DNA from: Blastomussa wellsi
Taxonomy: Eukaryota > Cnidaria > Anthozoa > Scleractinia > Plerogyridae
Direction: 5' to 3'
Length of the DNA: 64,000 bases
Assembly: GCA_947652115.1 (NCBI GenBank)
Contig: OX393565.1
Coordinates: 12,150,762 to 12,214,761 of the forward strand
Below, piece after piece: positions 32,814 to 44,523 of this stretch. Every line of letters begins with the position of its first letter. Position 1 is the first letter of the stretch. The translations under genes were made by a program, and so were the position numbers. The notes under the pieces are model-generated. The model did no database searches. It was not told where the DNA came from and saw nothing but the letters and a program-made list of their open reading frames with translations.

Positions 32814-34661
32814 GTAACTTCTCTTTCCAACAGTTAAAAAAGCCTAGCTAACAAACTCCCGAATAACAGTTACAAAGGGTATTAGGCGCAGAAAACCATA
32901 TTTCTGTCGGAGCGTTTTCAGAGGCGTCTTTCCGCCATGACGCTAGGACCAGTCTCCATTTTACGGCTTTACCTTTTGAGTTTTGAGACACAGTTTGAAA
33001 TAATATCGGAGATTATTCCCATCCAGAAAAGGAAAAAATCTGCAGGAGCCTGGAACAAAACTGTGTTTATTACGAGAGCTATTCGCTGTTGTAGTAAACC
33101 GCATTCATCATATTTTTGTGCGGCAATATTATCGAGAAGAAAGCTTTTTCCGATCCGGGCTCCCGCAGAAAGTTTCCTTCTTATCTATAAAATAAACTGT
33201 GTAAATTTCATCCAGAAACGATAATTCTTTGTCTTTATTATTCAAATATCTTTAAATGCGGTCTGTGCATGCCCTCAATTTTATGCAATTCATTGCATAA
33301 ATCTCTTCATAAACGCTTGCTTTGTGGGAGCCATCTTGATTTCTCCTTAGAAAACCGTTGTCCATAGTGTTTGTATTAACAAAGGACCGATTAATTTTCG
33401 AAAAATGCCAAAGATCTACGATGTTATCCGTCCATTGACGAAGTTCAACATGGCTTCATAAACAAATACGTCATGCATAGCAATGATGTGAAATTGAGAC
33501 CTCGGCTAATGAGCACAACGGATAATAGGCGTACTGAGTTACTGCGCATGTATGCTGCGATGGTATTGTGTAAATATTCTGTCATGACTTCGAGAAACAA
33601 ATTTAAGCGAAATACAGCATTTAAATGGAGCTAAAATGCCAAGGGACGACATAAAGGATACCAGTTAAGTTTATTTATGTCCTCTGCACAAATCGCTTTG
33701 AGCGACTAGTTTCGGTATAATCATATAATTTTTCAAATCATGGCATGTTTCATTTTTGAGTTAAAGTCAAGTCTACCACCTTAAAGTGAATTCTAGCTGT
33801 TTTACACTTTTATAGAACATGTAGCTCCTCGGTTTGTCTTAATAATATAGTGTGGTATTTCTTCACCAACTTTTAATTTATTTTTGTTTTCCCTTTAAGT
33901 TCTAGGATCCTTGTATTGGCTGCAGTGGCAATAAGGAGATTACAGACCACTCAGTTGCTGTATTTTTTGGGTGAGATGAACTCCATTCAACTATAACAAC
34001 ATGATCAGTGTTTCAGTTAGTTGATAGTTAACAACAGAACATTGATGTTCACGTCTTTAAAACAAGTAATTACAGCTATATCTGAAATTAGGATAGGTCT
34101 TTACAATACAGATGAATGCTCTGTGTGACAAGATGAGGTCCCAGAGAGGAAAGTGAATAAGGACGGAGTTTTGAGCAAATTTCTTGAATGGCGACTACAT
34201 GCTCTTGAAAAGAAAACATTCAGAGAAAGAATGATGCCATACAACATCCTCCCCAATATTAAAGAAAATAAAAGAAGGGGGAGACTGGGCCCAGCATTAT
34301 GGCAAGTGGACGCTTCTAATAATGCTATGTGCCAAAATGGTTTTTTCCTGCCCAAATGAGTTTATGCATGTGAAATTTGATGACCTATCTTAAATACCTG
34401 CCGGCGTAAGCAATACAGATGGTTGGTGGAAGAAAACGCTCTAAGAAAAGCTCGACTTCATTGATTGAAGGAGAGGACATGATTTCCTTAAGCAGTTTGC
34501 ATATGCTAAAGTATTCCATAGACTGCCTCGAGAAGGTTGTGTTGGAAGGCTTTGCTAAGATCCATCACACTCACTCATCCTCATCGTGCCCATGAGGAAT
34601 CTTAAGGTTGTAGGATCCATGAAGACATGGACAAACTCTGGCAAGAGTTTAACCCTCTGGC
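32814..34661. other. LINE 5' region and unassigned DNA
   Basis: About 32814-32940 is probably the LINE 5' untranslated part. The rest is AT-rich with only small frames (32937-33224 plus, 34153-34359 plus) without recognisable domains. No tRNA, repeat array or exon could be supported. Confidence 0.4.
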
Positions 34662-34740
34662 GCCTGTGCCGCCTGTAACCGCCCATGAGAAAAACACCCC
34701 TAAAATGCCTGTGCCGCCCATAACCGCCCGTAAAAACCGC
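34662..34740. repeat. Tandem 45-bp repeat, about 1.7 units
   Basis: GCCTGTGCCGCC followed by TAACCGCCC occurs at 34662 and again at 34707 with slight changes. Locally C-rich and without coding meaning. Confidence 0.6.
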
Positions 34741-34774
34741 ATGGTGGCAAATGTCCGTTCCCTCCCTCCCTGAA

Positions 34775-36497
34775 GAGCATGCAACCAGATAAAACGCCAG
34801 TTTCAGATGGTATTCTTGCTGAGTTTATAAAGTCTTTTGAAACGATATATCTGACTACTTTGTAAGCTCTATCAATATGGATATTTTTCAGTTTCTAAAA
34901 GACAAGGAATAATCAAACTCATTCCAGAGTAAGATGAAGAACCATCTCTTATTAAAAACTGGTGCCCACTCACTTTGCTTAATTGCGATTATAAGATTGT
35001 GACTAAGGCTCTTGCTAATTGCCTCAAGAAGGTCTTACCAAAACTGATAAACAATGACCAAACTGGATTCATGAAAGGCTGCCTTATTAGAGATAACATT
35101 AGACTAATTGACAGAGTTATTAATTTTGCTACGGATAGAACCATTCCTGGTTTATTACTCTTTCTAGACTTCGAGAAAGCCTTTGATACAGTGGAATGGG
35201 CCTTTGTTAAAAAGATGTTTCAAATGTTTGACTTCGGTCCTTCACTGATCAGATGGATTAATAGGGTATTAACATGACTTTTTGAGGGATTATTCGTAGA
35301 ACTGACTTCGCGCTGAAAATGTTATGACTGTAAAAGCTGTACCGATATGTTCTGAAAAGGTGCAGAACTTTGCCTATATAGCTACAAAGTCTTTGAAAAT
35401 AATCGCCAATGAGTTAAGAACTCGTAGATAATCATAATATTTAACGAACTTACAATTTCCAGTTGATCGTTGGTGTAAAATTCATGTAAACGACGTTTTG
35501 CTTATTGTAAAGACGACAAGAACTTGCTTTCTTTGTTTCTTCTGGATCGTGCTCCTGCTTCTAGCCCATCTTCAAGTCTAAACCCGAATTTTTTGTCTGT
35601 ATTCTTCCCATTTATAACAAGCAGATCAATTTTTCTCTCTGAAAACTATGCGTTTTGTGTGAAACTGAACTTCAAAGCCAGAGAACAAAAATATAAAAGG
35701 AATAATGTATTCCAAAATGAAGTTAAGATTAGCCAGTAGGCCGATGACACCACAACCCCTATTTCTTGATGGATAGAAGAAATCACTGGTTTCGGCTCTT
35801 GAAGTTTTGGATAATTTTAGCAAGGTTTCTGGCTTAAGGCAAAACAATACAAAAACAAAGTCCTTTGGATCAGGGCTTATAAAGAAAGGGATGATATATT
35901 ATGCCCTGAAAAAAACTTAACATGGATCAAACACAAAGCAAAAGCATTAGGCGTTTGGTTTTCTACAAATCCTGAAGAGGCCTTGGAGGCAAATTATGCT
36001 GATAAACTTACAAAAGTATCCAACTGTCTAAGTTGCTGGGAGCTACGAAGACTGACTTTGCTTGGAAAAATCACCATTGTAAAGAGCTTGATAGCCTCTC
36101 AACTAGTGTACATTTTGTCACCCCTCTCGACCAATCAACACGTGTTAGAAGAAATAAATTCTCAATTTTTCAACTTCTTATGGAGTGGCAAGGGCAATAA
36201 AATCAGACAAAACACAATAATAAGTGATTACTCTGAAGGTCGCCTAGGAATGGTCGATTTAATTTCCTTTAACAAGGCTATAAAATCTACCTGGGTCAAA
36301 AAGTACCTTGATCCAGGAAATCATGGTTAATGGAAATACTTATTTGATTGGCAATTACAATAATATGGTGGCCCTGCAGTTTTCAGAAGTAACATTAACA
36401 AACATTACTTGTCTAAATTCTTCAGGACAACGGATTCATTCATGACAGAAATCTTACAAATCTGGTCAGAGATAAGGTATGAAGGGAGTGTAAACTC
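34775..36497 (+). pseudogene. L1/Tx1-like LINE ORF2 copy, RT and thumb part
   Basis: Plus-strand counterpart of the LINE at 28314-31836. It has the RT entry region (PDKTPVSDGILAEFIKSF, 34785), then LNCDYKIVTKALA, motif A FLDFEKAFDTVEW (35160-35200), a damaged middle (35280-35900, motifs B and C not readable apart from remnants) and an open thumb segment (35983-36330, LTLLGKITIVKSLIASQLVY). Homology stops at about 36497 after ILQIWSEIRYEG, where the THAP locus begins. The missing end may be 43340-43900. Confidence 0.85.
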
Positions 36498-37136
36498 ACA
36501 ATCTTGAAACACGTTATGTTTTTCACTTTCACGGGCTCCAGTATGAGGTTCGCAGTCTTCAGTCTGAGTTTCAGCATCCACAAATTCCACATTTGTCAAA
36601 CTTGGTTCTCCCGGGTCTTCAATAGACTCAGCATTCATCTCCATCGTATCCACAGCCTCTTCTGCTGCTTCTGACGAACTATTTGATGATTCGGCGAAAT
36701 CGATCGCAGCTACACGTTCACCGCTTTCATTCAACACTTTCCTTTTCTTTGCAGCCTCTAACTCCTGTCGTTCAAGAGCACTTTTCCTTCTAGCTTTTGC
36801 TCTCTCAGCTCGTTGAGTCGCACTTTCCACGTCTGTCTGTTTGTGTTTCTTCTTTCCGAGATTTAAACTACGTATCCAGTCAGGGTTAAATCTGTCCCAG
36901 GGTCGTGCAGGCTGTCCTGATACAGAGTGACGGCCACATACTCGCTCTGTTTGCAAGACGTCCTTGCTATTTATGTCTTCCCTGCTTATCGCCGCAATCC
37001 ACCGATTTCTTCTTTCTCTCGTAAGCTCTTCCTGTTCTTCACCTTGATTTTTGATAACTGAGGGTATTCGAAAGAAACCAACGCGATTTTGCTTTACACT
37101 TTTGTTCCCACATCCAATTACAATACACAGAACCAT
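36405..37136 (-). pseudogene. THAP-domain protein, truncated by LINE sequence
   Basis: Starts MVLCIVIGCGNKSVKQNRVG at 37136. The N-terminal 80 residues fit a THAP zinc finger: CxxxxC, FFRIP, a tryptophan in RNRWI, and CGRH as the C-x2-H pair. A basic, coiled-coil-like region rich in R, K, A, E follows (residues about 125-155), then an acidic stretch. The final 31 codons (36405-36497) are the antisense of LINE sequence, so the true end or next exon is lost. THAP fingers bind DNA and are common in transposases and transposon-derived regulators. Its start lies about 450 bp from a divergent gene. Confidence 0.75.
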
Positions 37137-37587
37137 CTTGATTATTCGGCTGTCGCGTCTCTTTGAGCTTGGTTTGTTTACACTTTAGGGACACCAAGAT
37201 GGCGGATAGCAACCGTTGTCAAGTTACTGGTCACGTGAGTGAAAACCAAGAATTACCATGTATTACAGCAAAACACGCTCAGTGATGAAAGCAAATTAAC
37301 CAAGCGAGCACTATGTGGTGTCTCCTTTCAAACAACAACAAAAAGCATTGTATCAAGTAACCACGTGCCTGGTAAATTTCGTTTCTCAATACACACTGTC
37401 AAACAACGGCAGGCAGAAGACAAAGGGTCGAAGAGTGTTTGGTGTTAACCAGATCCCAGAAAATTGCACGTGGTGACCGGTCCATACCAGTTATTTACTC
37501 GACTCACCAGCTCAATCGCTAAAGCTCTGCGCATTTATTGCGGATTTTTGTAATCTCGAGAGGCTTGTTTCAACTTGTGTGCTAGAT
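37137..37587. promoter_or_regulatory. Candidate bidirectional promoter
   Basis: The 451 bases between the divergent starts of the THAP gene and the zinc-finger gene. A CAAGATGGCGG sequence at 37195-37205 fits the YY1-type core promoter motif found near many animal transcription starts. It is about 60 bp upstream of the THAP ATG. No TATA box was noticed. Promoter activity is inferred. Confidence 0.4.
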
Positions 37588-39389
37588 ATGGCATCCAACG
37601 ATGCCAGCTCTGCTGGCTCGGATGATATAACAGCACGAATCTTGGCGTCGTTCTTTCTCACACACACCGATAAGACTTCTAGTGGTAATACTGTCAGCAA
37701 CGGGCCGATCCACAAAGAGAAGTTCAATGTTCCACTTTTCGACGAACACAAAGAGCTTCACAAATTCCTCAAGCACTTCAAGACATACACTGGCCTAGAA
37801 GCAATTCCCAAGAAAAAGGGCCTGGGAGAAAACCCCGATATCAACATTGCTAAAGTACAGAAAGCAGGCAGTGGCATTGACGCTTTTTCGATCAATACAC
37901 AAGAAGCATGGGAATATGAATTTAACAAACTCATCCGAGGAAACGGCATGCTCCAAGGTACTAGTAACAAATAGAGTAACTGTGTTATGTTATGTTAATA
38001 ATATATGAACATGTTATTCTGTATAACCCACAAATATATTTTTTAGAATTATCATTTTTCACCCCCTTGGGTTCCTAGTCATTCTACACTGTTAATTGGG
38101 TTAATATGTATTTCCGTCTGGTGATCAATTAGTTGTGTAGTTTTACAAGCATAAATTCACAGTAAGTTTCTTCGAGTAAGAATGTTGCGGAAAAAAAGGA
38201 TGAAGTATTATTGCCTTTATACCTATTTACAGTTACAGTGGTTCAGCGGCTCACGGCGTTGGTAACTGGGACTCCAGTGCTCCAGCTGGTAACCACAGAC
38301 ACCATCCTTACCATCCCTACAGCAACTGCGGGTTTATCAGGAAATGAAGGCGGAGTGCAACGAAAGAAACAAAAGCGAATGCCGTCACAAGAAGACGAAG
38401 AACTGTACCAAAAATTAAGGGAGGGGAGAAATGTAGAGAGGAATAAGCGCCAGGAAGAGGAGCTAGACAAGCTCAAACGAGGTATGTTTAAGAATAAAAC
38501 TCAGCAAAAAGCAGTCACGCTTTTTCGAAAGTTGCTTAATAGGACAACGGATAAAAGGACACTTATTATAGTCTTTTGAGCAGGCATAAATAGGGGTTTC
38601 GGTAGGGAGGTGGGAAGAGTGAATCTCCCAATTCCTCACCCACTTTCCTATAGTTGTTGTTAATACTTGCTTGAAAGATATAAGTGATGCTATCTTTGTT
38701 CATTTAGAGTTACTGGACCTGGGCAATTCCACTACTTCAAGCGGCCTAAGAGTTAGATGTGGAGTGTGCTCTGCCGAACTGGAACTTCCAACAGACCGCA
38801 AATGGAAGGGCCAAGCTAACTACTTCAAGCGGAGTAAGTAGCAAAGGAAACATTATACAGATTATAAAAAAGTGTACAGAATGTTGTTCTTATCTGACAG
38901 CTATCTTGACCCAACAGTGCATTATGATCGTTCGTGTCTGAAAACTAATATGTCAATTAGTAAATAAAGAAAAGTTATTTAATTTTAAACACACATAAAT
39001 GATAAAAAGACTCGTCCCCAGTAGCCCGCGCCCAGTAGTGTGAAGCATGTTAAATAAAGAAGAGCGACACAGAAATCAACCCCCTTCGCAGCTGTAGGAG
39101 GCCACAGAAAATACATTGAAGTGAAATGGTGCCATGCAAGTCGAGTCAACTAATGCTTCTTTTTACATTTTTAATTTCAGAGCACTACGACAGTTGTCTA
39201 AAAAGATTCCTCTCGTCCACGGACTCAGGTGAAAATCCAAAAGAGCGCAGAGTACAACAGAACCTCACTACGTGGTTGAAACCTAGCAATGATGGGCACA
39301 CAACCGCCCCAAATGTAGATGAATCCCAGGAAACCATTCATGAAAACGACCTTCTGGAATTACAAGACGAGGACCTATCTTTAAAGTGA
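37588..39389 (+). CDS. Four-exon C2HC zinc-finger gene of unknown function
   Basis: Exons 37588-37957, 38233-38481, 38708-38833 and 39181-39389 join in the same phase (phase 1 at each junction). Donors are GGTACT, GGTATG and AGTAAG, and all acceptors end in AG, the last after a pyrimidine-rich tract. The spliced frame is 954 nt (317 codons plus TGA). Exon 1 is Ser/Asp-rich, with PLFDEHKELHKFLKHFKTYT. Exon 2 has a charged helix with QEDEELYQKLREGRN. Exons 3-4 form a C-x2-C ... H-x4-C finger (RCGVCSAEL, then HYDSC). No domain name is certain. The uninterrupted gene model suggests it is or recently was functional. Confidence 0.65.
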
Positions 39390-39646
39390 TTGTTTGTTTG
39401 ATATATTATTTAAACTTATACATACAGTTATTCCGTACCTTTTCAGTGCCTATGTTGTAAAATCTCAATCCTTCAGGAAAGGTGATGATAAAATAATGAA
39501 TGTGATAGAATAGGTTTCTAGTGACTGCATGTATAGTCAATGCGAAATATTTCAGGATGTCTACAGTATATTCGTTTTGTTTTGGAAAGCTTTTAAGTAC
39601 TTTATGAAAAAAAGAGCTTAAGAAATGTTATATATTAAAAATTGAT

Positions 39647-42600
39647 ATGTGTTTGTGTAATAGTGTCAGCGGTGGTGACTTCATGATACTGAGCACGGAA
39701 TTCGAAGCGGATGATTGGAGCCTAAAAAATGACACAGAGAGTCCATTCGCTTGCTTAGATGATGACATTCATTCATTAGATTTGACAATAAATGATGACC
39801 ATGAGCAGGAAGAAAGTATGGATGATGAGATTAGTGAACCTGAAGACAACGACTGGAAAATTTTCCCCCTCTCATTAGCAGCAGCTGATGATGTATGCAT
39901 CAAACTCGATAAGCTAATTCAAACAGGGATTATTTCTAAAGACAAAATTATGTACAAATACCTAAAGGACACTGTTGAAGTTCTTATTAGGTACGATCAC
40001 GAATATGATCCAGAAGTAATCGGATTTTTCAACACAATCGAACACTTAGGAGGAGGGAGCACTGTGAACTTCCTACTGGGGCCCATGTATCATGGGCAAG
40101 GTAGAGGAGGAGAAAAAAATGCTGAAGTTGCAGCATTAAATCTCGGGGGTCCTTCTAAACGAACACGCGATAAACTGAGAGGAGGCTACACAACAAAAAG
40201 CGGTGTTCTCAAAGATTTACAACTTGCCTTTATGACACTTGCGACAGACGAAACGTCAAACGTTCAGCCCTTTCTCGAGACGGACGCTGTAAAAGTAATA
40301 GGTGTAGCCCTGGAAAATGATGGCACGGCCCTGAAGCCGGGAATTCAGTTTGATGATCGAATCAAGAGAAATGTTGGACTAAAACAAGATGTAGATCTTA
40401 AGTTCGTTAAAGACAACCCAAATCCAACTCCGGAGTTTTTGAAGACAAACATCCTGACTGAAGCAAATGTTTCATTTGTTACTTCCCTTTGTAATGGTGT
40501 GAGCATGCCCGTAGCAACTAGCTACTTTACGAAATTGGGTAAAACTGGAGGAGAAATGAGAGAATTTTTTATAGAGCAAATTAAAGTCCTTCAAATTTGT
40601 AAAGCCTGCCTTGAGATGGTTCGTTCTGACGAGAACACAGTACCACCCTGCGCAATTGAATCTTGAATGAGCTCGTGTAGCAGGTGTTTAGATGGTGGTA
40701 AACCATGCCCACCTTGTGCTGACCAAAATCAACCAAGCCATATACCAAGCCTTAGGGCTTTCAAGCGATGTCTTGACGCTGGAGAACAAAGCATCCGTTG
40801 TTTAGTGTTAATCCTTAGTACAGATTGCGAAGAAGGTAACAAAAAGGCAATGGAGTTAATTGCTAAACTGCAAACAGATCAGCTCATTGACCCAGCCTTG
40901 CAATATTTAGTATTCCTGCCTGATGGTGTTCATGTTGGAAAAAGCCTGAAATGCAGCTTTAGCAATTGGTTTGTTGTACTCAAGGAAGCACGAAGTTGCT
41001 TTGCTGTTATCTAGACTCTCAGAGATGACAACAACCCTAACGTTCGAAAACCATTGCGGCGACTCCTGCGAGCAGAAGATGTACAGAACAAAGACCGCAT
41101 GGCAGTCGACCCAACTTTACGGCTCTCTAACGAAAGTGTCATTAACACACTTCAGGGTGTGAAATTCGTAGTTCACCAGATGGTTCCCGAAAAGTATCGC
41201 TTTTCAGAAACAAACAAAATTGGTATGTACCCACATCCTGTGGCTATAACGTCAGGAAAGCGAGGGAAGCTGTTGTTTATCGACATTGATCCTTTAAAGC
41301 AAACATCGCGTCTTGTGGAAGCTGATCTTCACAATCCTGTTCGTTTGGAGGTCCTTAAGCCAGGATTACCAGAGGTTCGGGGTCTGTGCTACCTGAATGA
41401 TTTTGGAGCAGCGATTTTGTGCCAGCATGGTATAGGACTGCTTGTGGCAGATTTAGAAGATAAAATTGTTCTTCGACCTGCTCGACTACGCGATCGTGCC
41501 TCATTAGTTAACGAACTAATGAAGCGAAATCTCTCCTGTGAAGGGACAGTGAAAGTGCTAAAGGAGAGGCTAACAAAATACTTAGAAAATGAATGTCAGG
41601 CTATGCACTCGGAAGGACAACAATTAACATTAGATAAGGATATAAAGCCATCCAGTATCTGTAATCTTACTAATGGCATTATAGCCTGCGCTTCTGATAC
41701 GACAAGTGAGGTGTACTCAATCACGGTGTATTCAAATGGGCATGGCTTGTGTGGATCAATAACAACGTTGGTCTCGTATCCAGACAGATGCAAGCAAGTT
41801 CAAAGTATGTGCTTCGGGAGTCAAAATTCTCTCTTTCTTGCAGACACCAAGAGTTTTTGGCAGTTCAACATGGCACAGAAAACCTTGCGAAGAGTTGCAG
41901 TTCTTCAGAGTGATCCCCCTCCAATTGTGCGCATACATTCCATCTCTGCGCTCCGAGATGGAAGCATAGTCTTTACAGACAAAGACAGCAGGCAGCTAAA
42001 AGTACTAGAAAGTGGGGGTGCAGTCAAAGTAATCGCTGGGACCGGAGAAGAAAGCAACAAAAATGGTTCTGGAAGTCATTCTGCGTTTGGCCAACCTATG
42101 GGCGTTTGCACAGAGGGAGCTAGCATATTTGTAACCGATGGCCAAATCGGCACGATAAAGCTGGTAACAAGGCTCGAAGGAACTATTGAATTCCTAGAGA
42201 ACCTCGGTAAATTGTACCGTGCATTTTCAGTACATCACAAGCATCAACAACACGAAATTTTAACACTCAAGGAAGCACATCAGATGGTCAAGGCAGTTTG
42301 CTCTTACTGCAGCGGAACTATTGAAAACGTGAAATCAAATTACGGTATAACAGGCACAACCAATGGTCCGCAGGGAACCATAGCTGCAAAGACAGCTGTA
42401 TCACTCAGAAGAAGCTTGAGAGGTTGGATGAAAACATTGAAAAATTGAGTCCAGGATTCTGCATTAAGCCAGAGGTTTGCCTCACCATTCAGGTTGAAAA
42501 TGTGCATGCGGTAAGCCACTTTAAACACCCCACTTGTACTCCGCTGGAATATGCCAGAGATTTTGGTAACAGCATGAAAGAGTCTCTTAAACGAGCAACA

Positions 42601-43062
42601 AAGTGGTCGGCCTACTACTTCACTCATGCTGAATCTTACTATCCGGTTCCCGAGACAAAGGTGACTCTAAAAGACATCCCAAAGATAAAGCGTCTTCCGG
42701 TAGGTGCGATGAATAAACAGGACCAAGATTCTATGCATCAGTGGGCCAGCGAACATGGAAAAGCTGTAAGACAGCTCACAGTTCGTCAGAACAACACCAA
42801 GTATGCAGCAGGAACTCTTCTTCTTAATATGTACAGGAAAGAGCTACCTGTTGGCGAGCGAGTCATGGAAGAACTAAGCTCGCATCATGATTTCGATGAC
42901 CAGCAGTCAGAGTACGATTCTGACTCCAGCGACGACGAAGACAGTGTCACCCATGAAGAAGACCCTGTTCAGGCTGTTCCTGTTAACTTCTTATCAAGGA
43001 CAGTGCGCACGCATACAGGACGAGCGATCATGCTGTCATACCGAGCACTTTCATCATACTAA
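39647..43062 (+). pseudogene. Large cnidarian propeller-like protein with internal SAP motif, broken
   Basis: One reading frame runs from 39647 to about 42410, interrupted only by TGA at 40664 and TAG at 41012. A one-base-type shift near 42405-42415 leads into the last frame, which ends at 43062. Features: an acidic head; a conserved block HLGGGSTVNFLLGPMYHGQG; a Cys-rich segment around the TGA (ICKACLEM...CSRCLDGGKPCPPC); LPDGVHVGKSLKCSFSNWF; propeller-like repeats from about 41200 (GKLLFIDIDP...SVFTDKDSRQ, FVTDGQIGT); and inside them a SAP-like DNA-binding helix pair at 41486-41590 (LVNELMKRNLSCEGTVKVLK). The tail is acidic with GRAIMLSYRAL. I recognise it as a multi-copy, uncharacterised cnidarian family. 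An unseen upstream exon is possible because TGTCAG precedes 39671. Confidence 0.65.
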
Positions 43063-43339
43063 GGTACGAGGAGCTATTTTGTGTACAGTAGCCTTAAAAA
43101 GCGCTCCGTAAGTCCAGAATATCATTCGAATGGGTCAATCTACATTGTAATGATGCAGAGAGTGGTCTGGCAACAACGGAGGATACCCAAAGTGTACGCA
43201 AATCTACTTTTGTTTTCGGCTTCGTTACACTTGTAGGTAGTCTCTCTTGTAGGGATTCGGGAAAGCTTTGAAAAAATGACGGGATGCAGGATTCTCACAA
43301 AAAAGGAGCAGGAATGCGGGATCAGGACCCCCCCTTCCA

Positions 43340-43900
43340 GACCCTGTCTAACGTCCCCAATGTCTTTCTCGAAAGCTTCTTACAAGCTAGAAAGTCTAAT
43401 AGAGTTGTTTATGATAAGCTGGTGTCTATTAAGCAAAAATCCCCTGCTCAAAGTCAGGAAAAATGGCTGGCTGACTGTGAACTTGAAAGTCACGAGGCAA
43501 TTGACTGGAAGTCAGTTTCCCTACAGATGTTTGAATATACCAAAACAATTAAAATAATTATTTTTCAATATAAACTTTTGCATCGAAGACTTGCTAAAAA
43601 CGCTTATCTCAAGAAATTAGTTATAAAGCAAAGTGACTTGTGCACCTAAGGAGGAAAGCCTCGTCCATTTATTCTGGTCCTGTAGGATAACCTCACTTTT
43701 CTTGCAAGAATTTAAGGAATGGCTAACAACCAGCCATGAAATTGAAATTGGTGATATCAGCCCAGCAATAGTATTAGGATTAAAGTCATATCATTTTGGC
43801 AAATAAAGTCTCCACTACTGCTTACTTGCCCGATATTATATTTGGATCTGCAAAACTCAAGAGAAGACTCTCGGTAGTTTTGTAAATTTTGTAACATTTC
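43340..43900 (+). pseudogene. L1/Tx1-like LINE ORF2 C-terminal end
   Basis: Matches the 28725-28348 region of the minus-strand LINE (VVYDKLVSIKQKSP, IIIFQYKLLHRRLAKNAYL) and continues past it through a zinc-type end (LVHLFWSC in another frame, 43660-43685) to the LARYYIW tail (43825-43850). Stops at 43647 and later. It lies in the same strand as 34775-36497 and continues that copy after a gap of about 280 bp of LINE sequence, so the two may be one LINE interrupted by 36498-43339. Confidence 0.8.
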
Positions 43901-44177
43901 AACACTCCTTTTGTTTCTGTTAATTTGTCTCCTATACTCGAACTTTGAAATTACTTATGTTAAACGATAGCTTGGAAAGCAGTGTGGCTTTTCTTTAGCA
44001 AGAAATTTATAATTACGAAGGTACTGTATTGCATCTTGTAATTTAACGTATTGTATTTGTAATGTTATGTTATGTAAATTTAATTTAAAGTGCATACGAC
44101 ACAAAATTTTTTTTCTCTTGATTCTTGTAGTTGGATATCTAAAGAAAACGTTTCAAAGCTTTAAAAGTGCTGGAAAA

Positions 44178-44523
44178 ATCTAAAAAGCATTGTTTTTGCT
44201 TTCAAAATACATGTAATTTCCCTTCAAATTTGTCCCAGAGACTGGGACCTAGTTTATGGACAGCGAAGTTATTTGCCACGTCACATTGTTGTTGCTAAGA
44301 GGATTCTGCAGTACTTCGTAGTGGACAGATAGTGCATTGAAAGGCAACGATGTCCAGTGATTCTAATGATTCCTTTGAGTCGGACTCTTCTGTAAGTTGC
44401 ATTAAGGTACACAAAGTGATGTCACGTTCCGATATCACGTGCGATTTTGGCCACGGGATAACCAGGACAAATTTGAAGGCAAATTGCGTGTATTTTGAAA
44501 GCAAAAAAAAATGCTTTTTAGAC
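44178..44523. mobile_element. MITE with 58-bp TIRs and a small ORF
   Basis: The left arm (44178-44236, ATCTAAAAAGCATTG...TTCAAATTTGTCC) is the reverse complement of 44465-44523 with few mismatches. Inside, an ATG at 44350 opens a frame MSSDSNDSFESDSSVS that runs into the right arm. The acidic Ser/Asp start resembles first exons of transposases, and a donor-like TGTAAGT lies at about 44390. Probably a non-autonomous relic keeping the first exon of its parent. Confidence 0.6.

Noticed and set aside
34640..34745. Satellite array
   Set aside because: Less than two units; too short to call a satellite.
36405..37136. Complete THAP9/P-element transposase
   Set aside because: Only the THAP finger, a basic helix and an acidic region are present; no catalytic domain is readable before the LINE junction.
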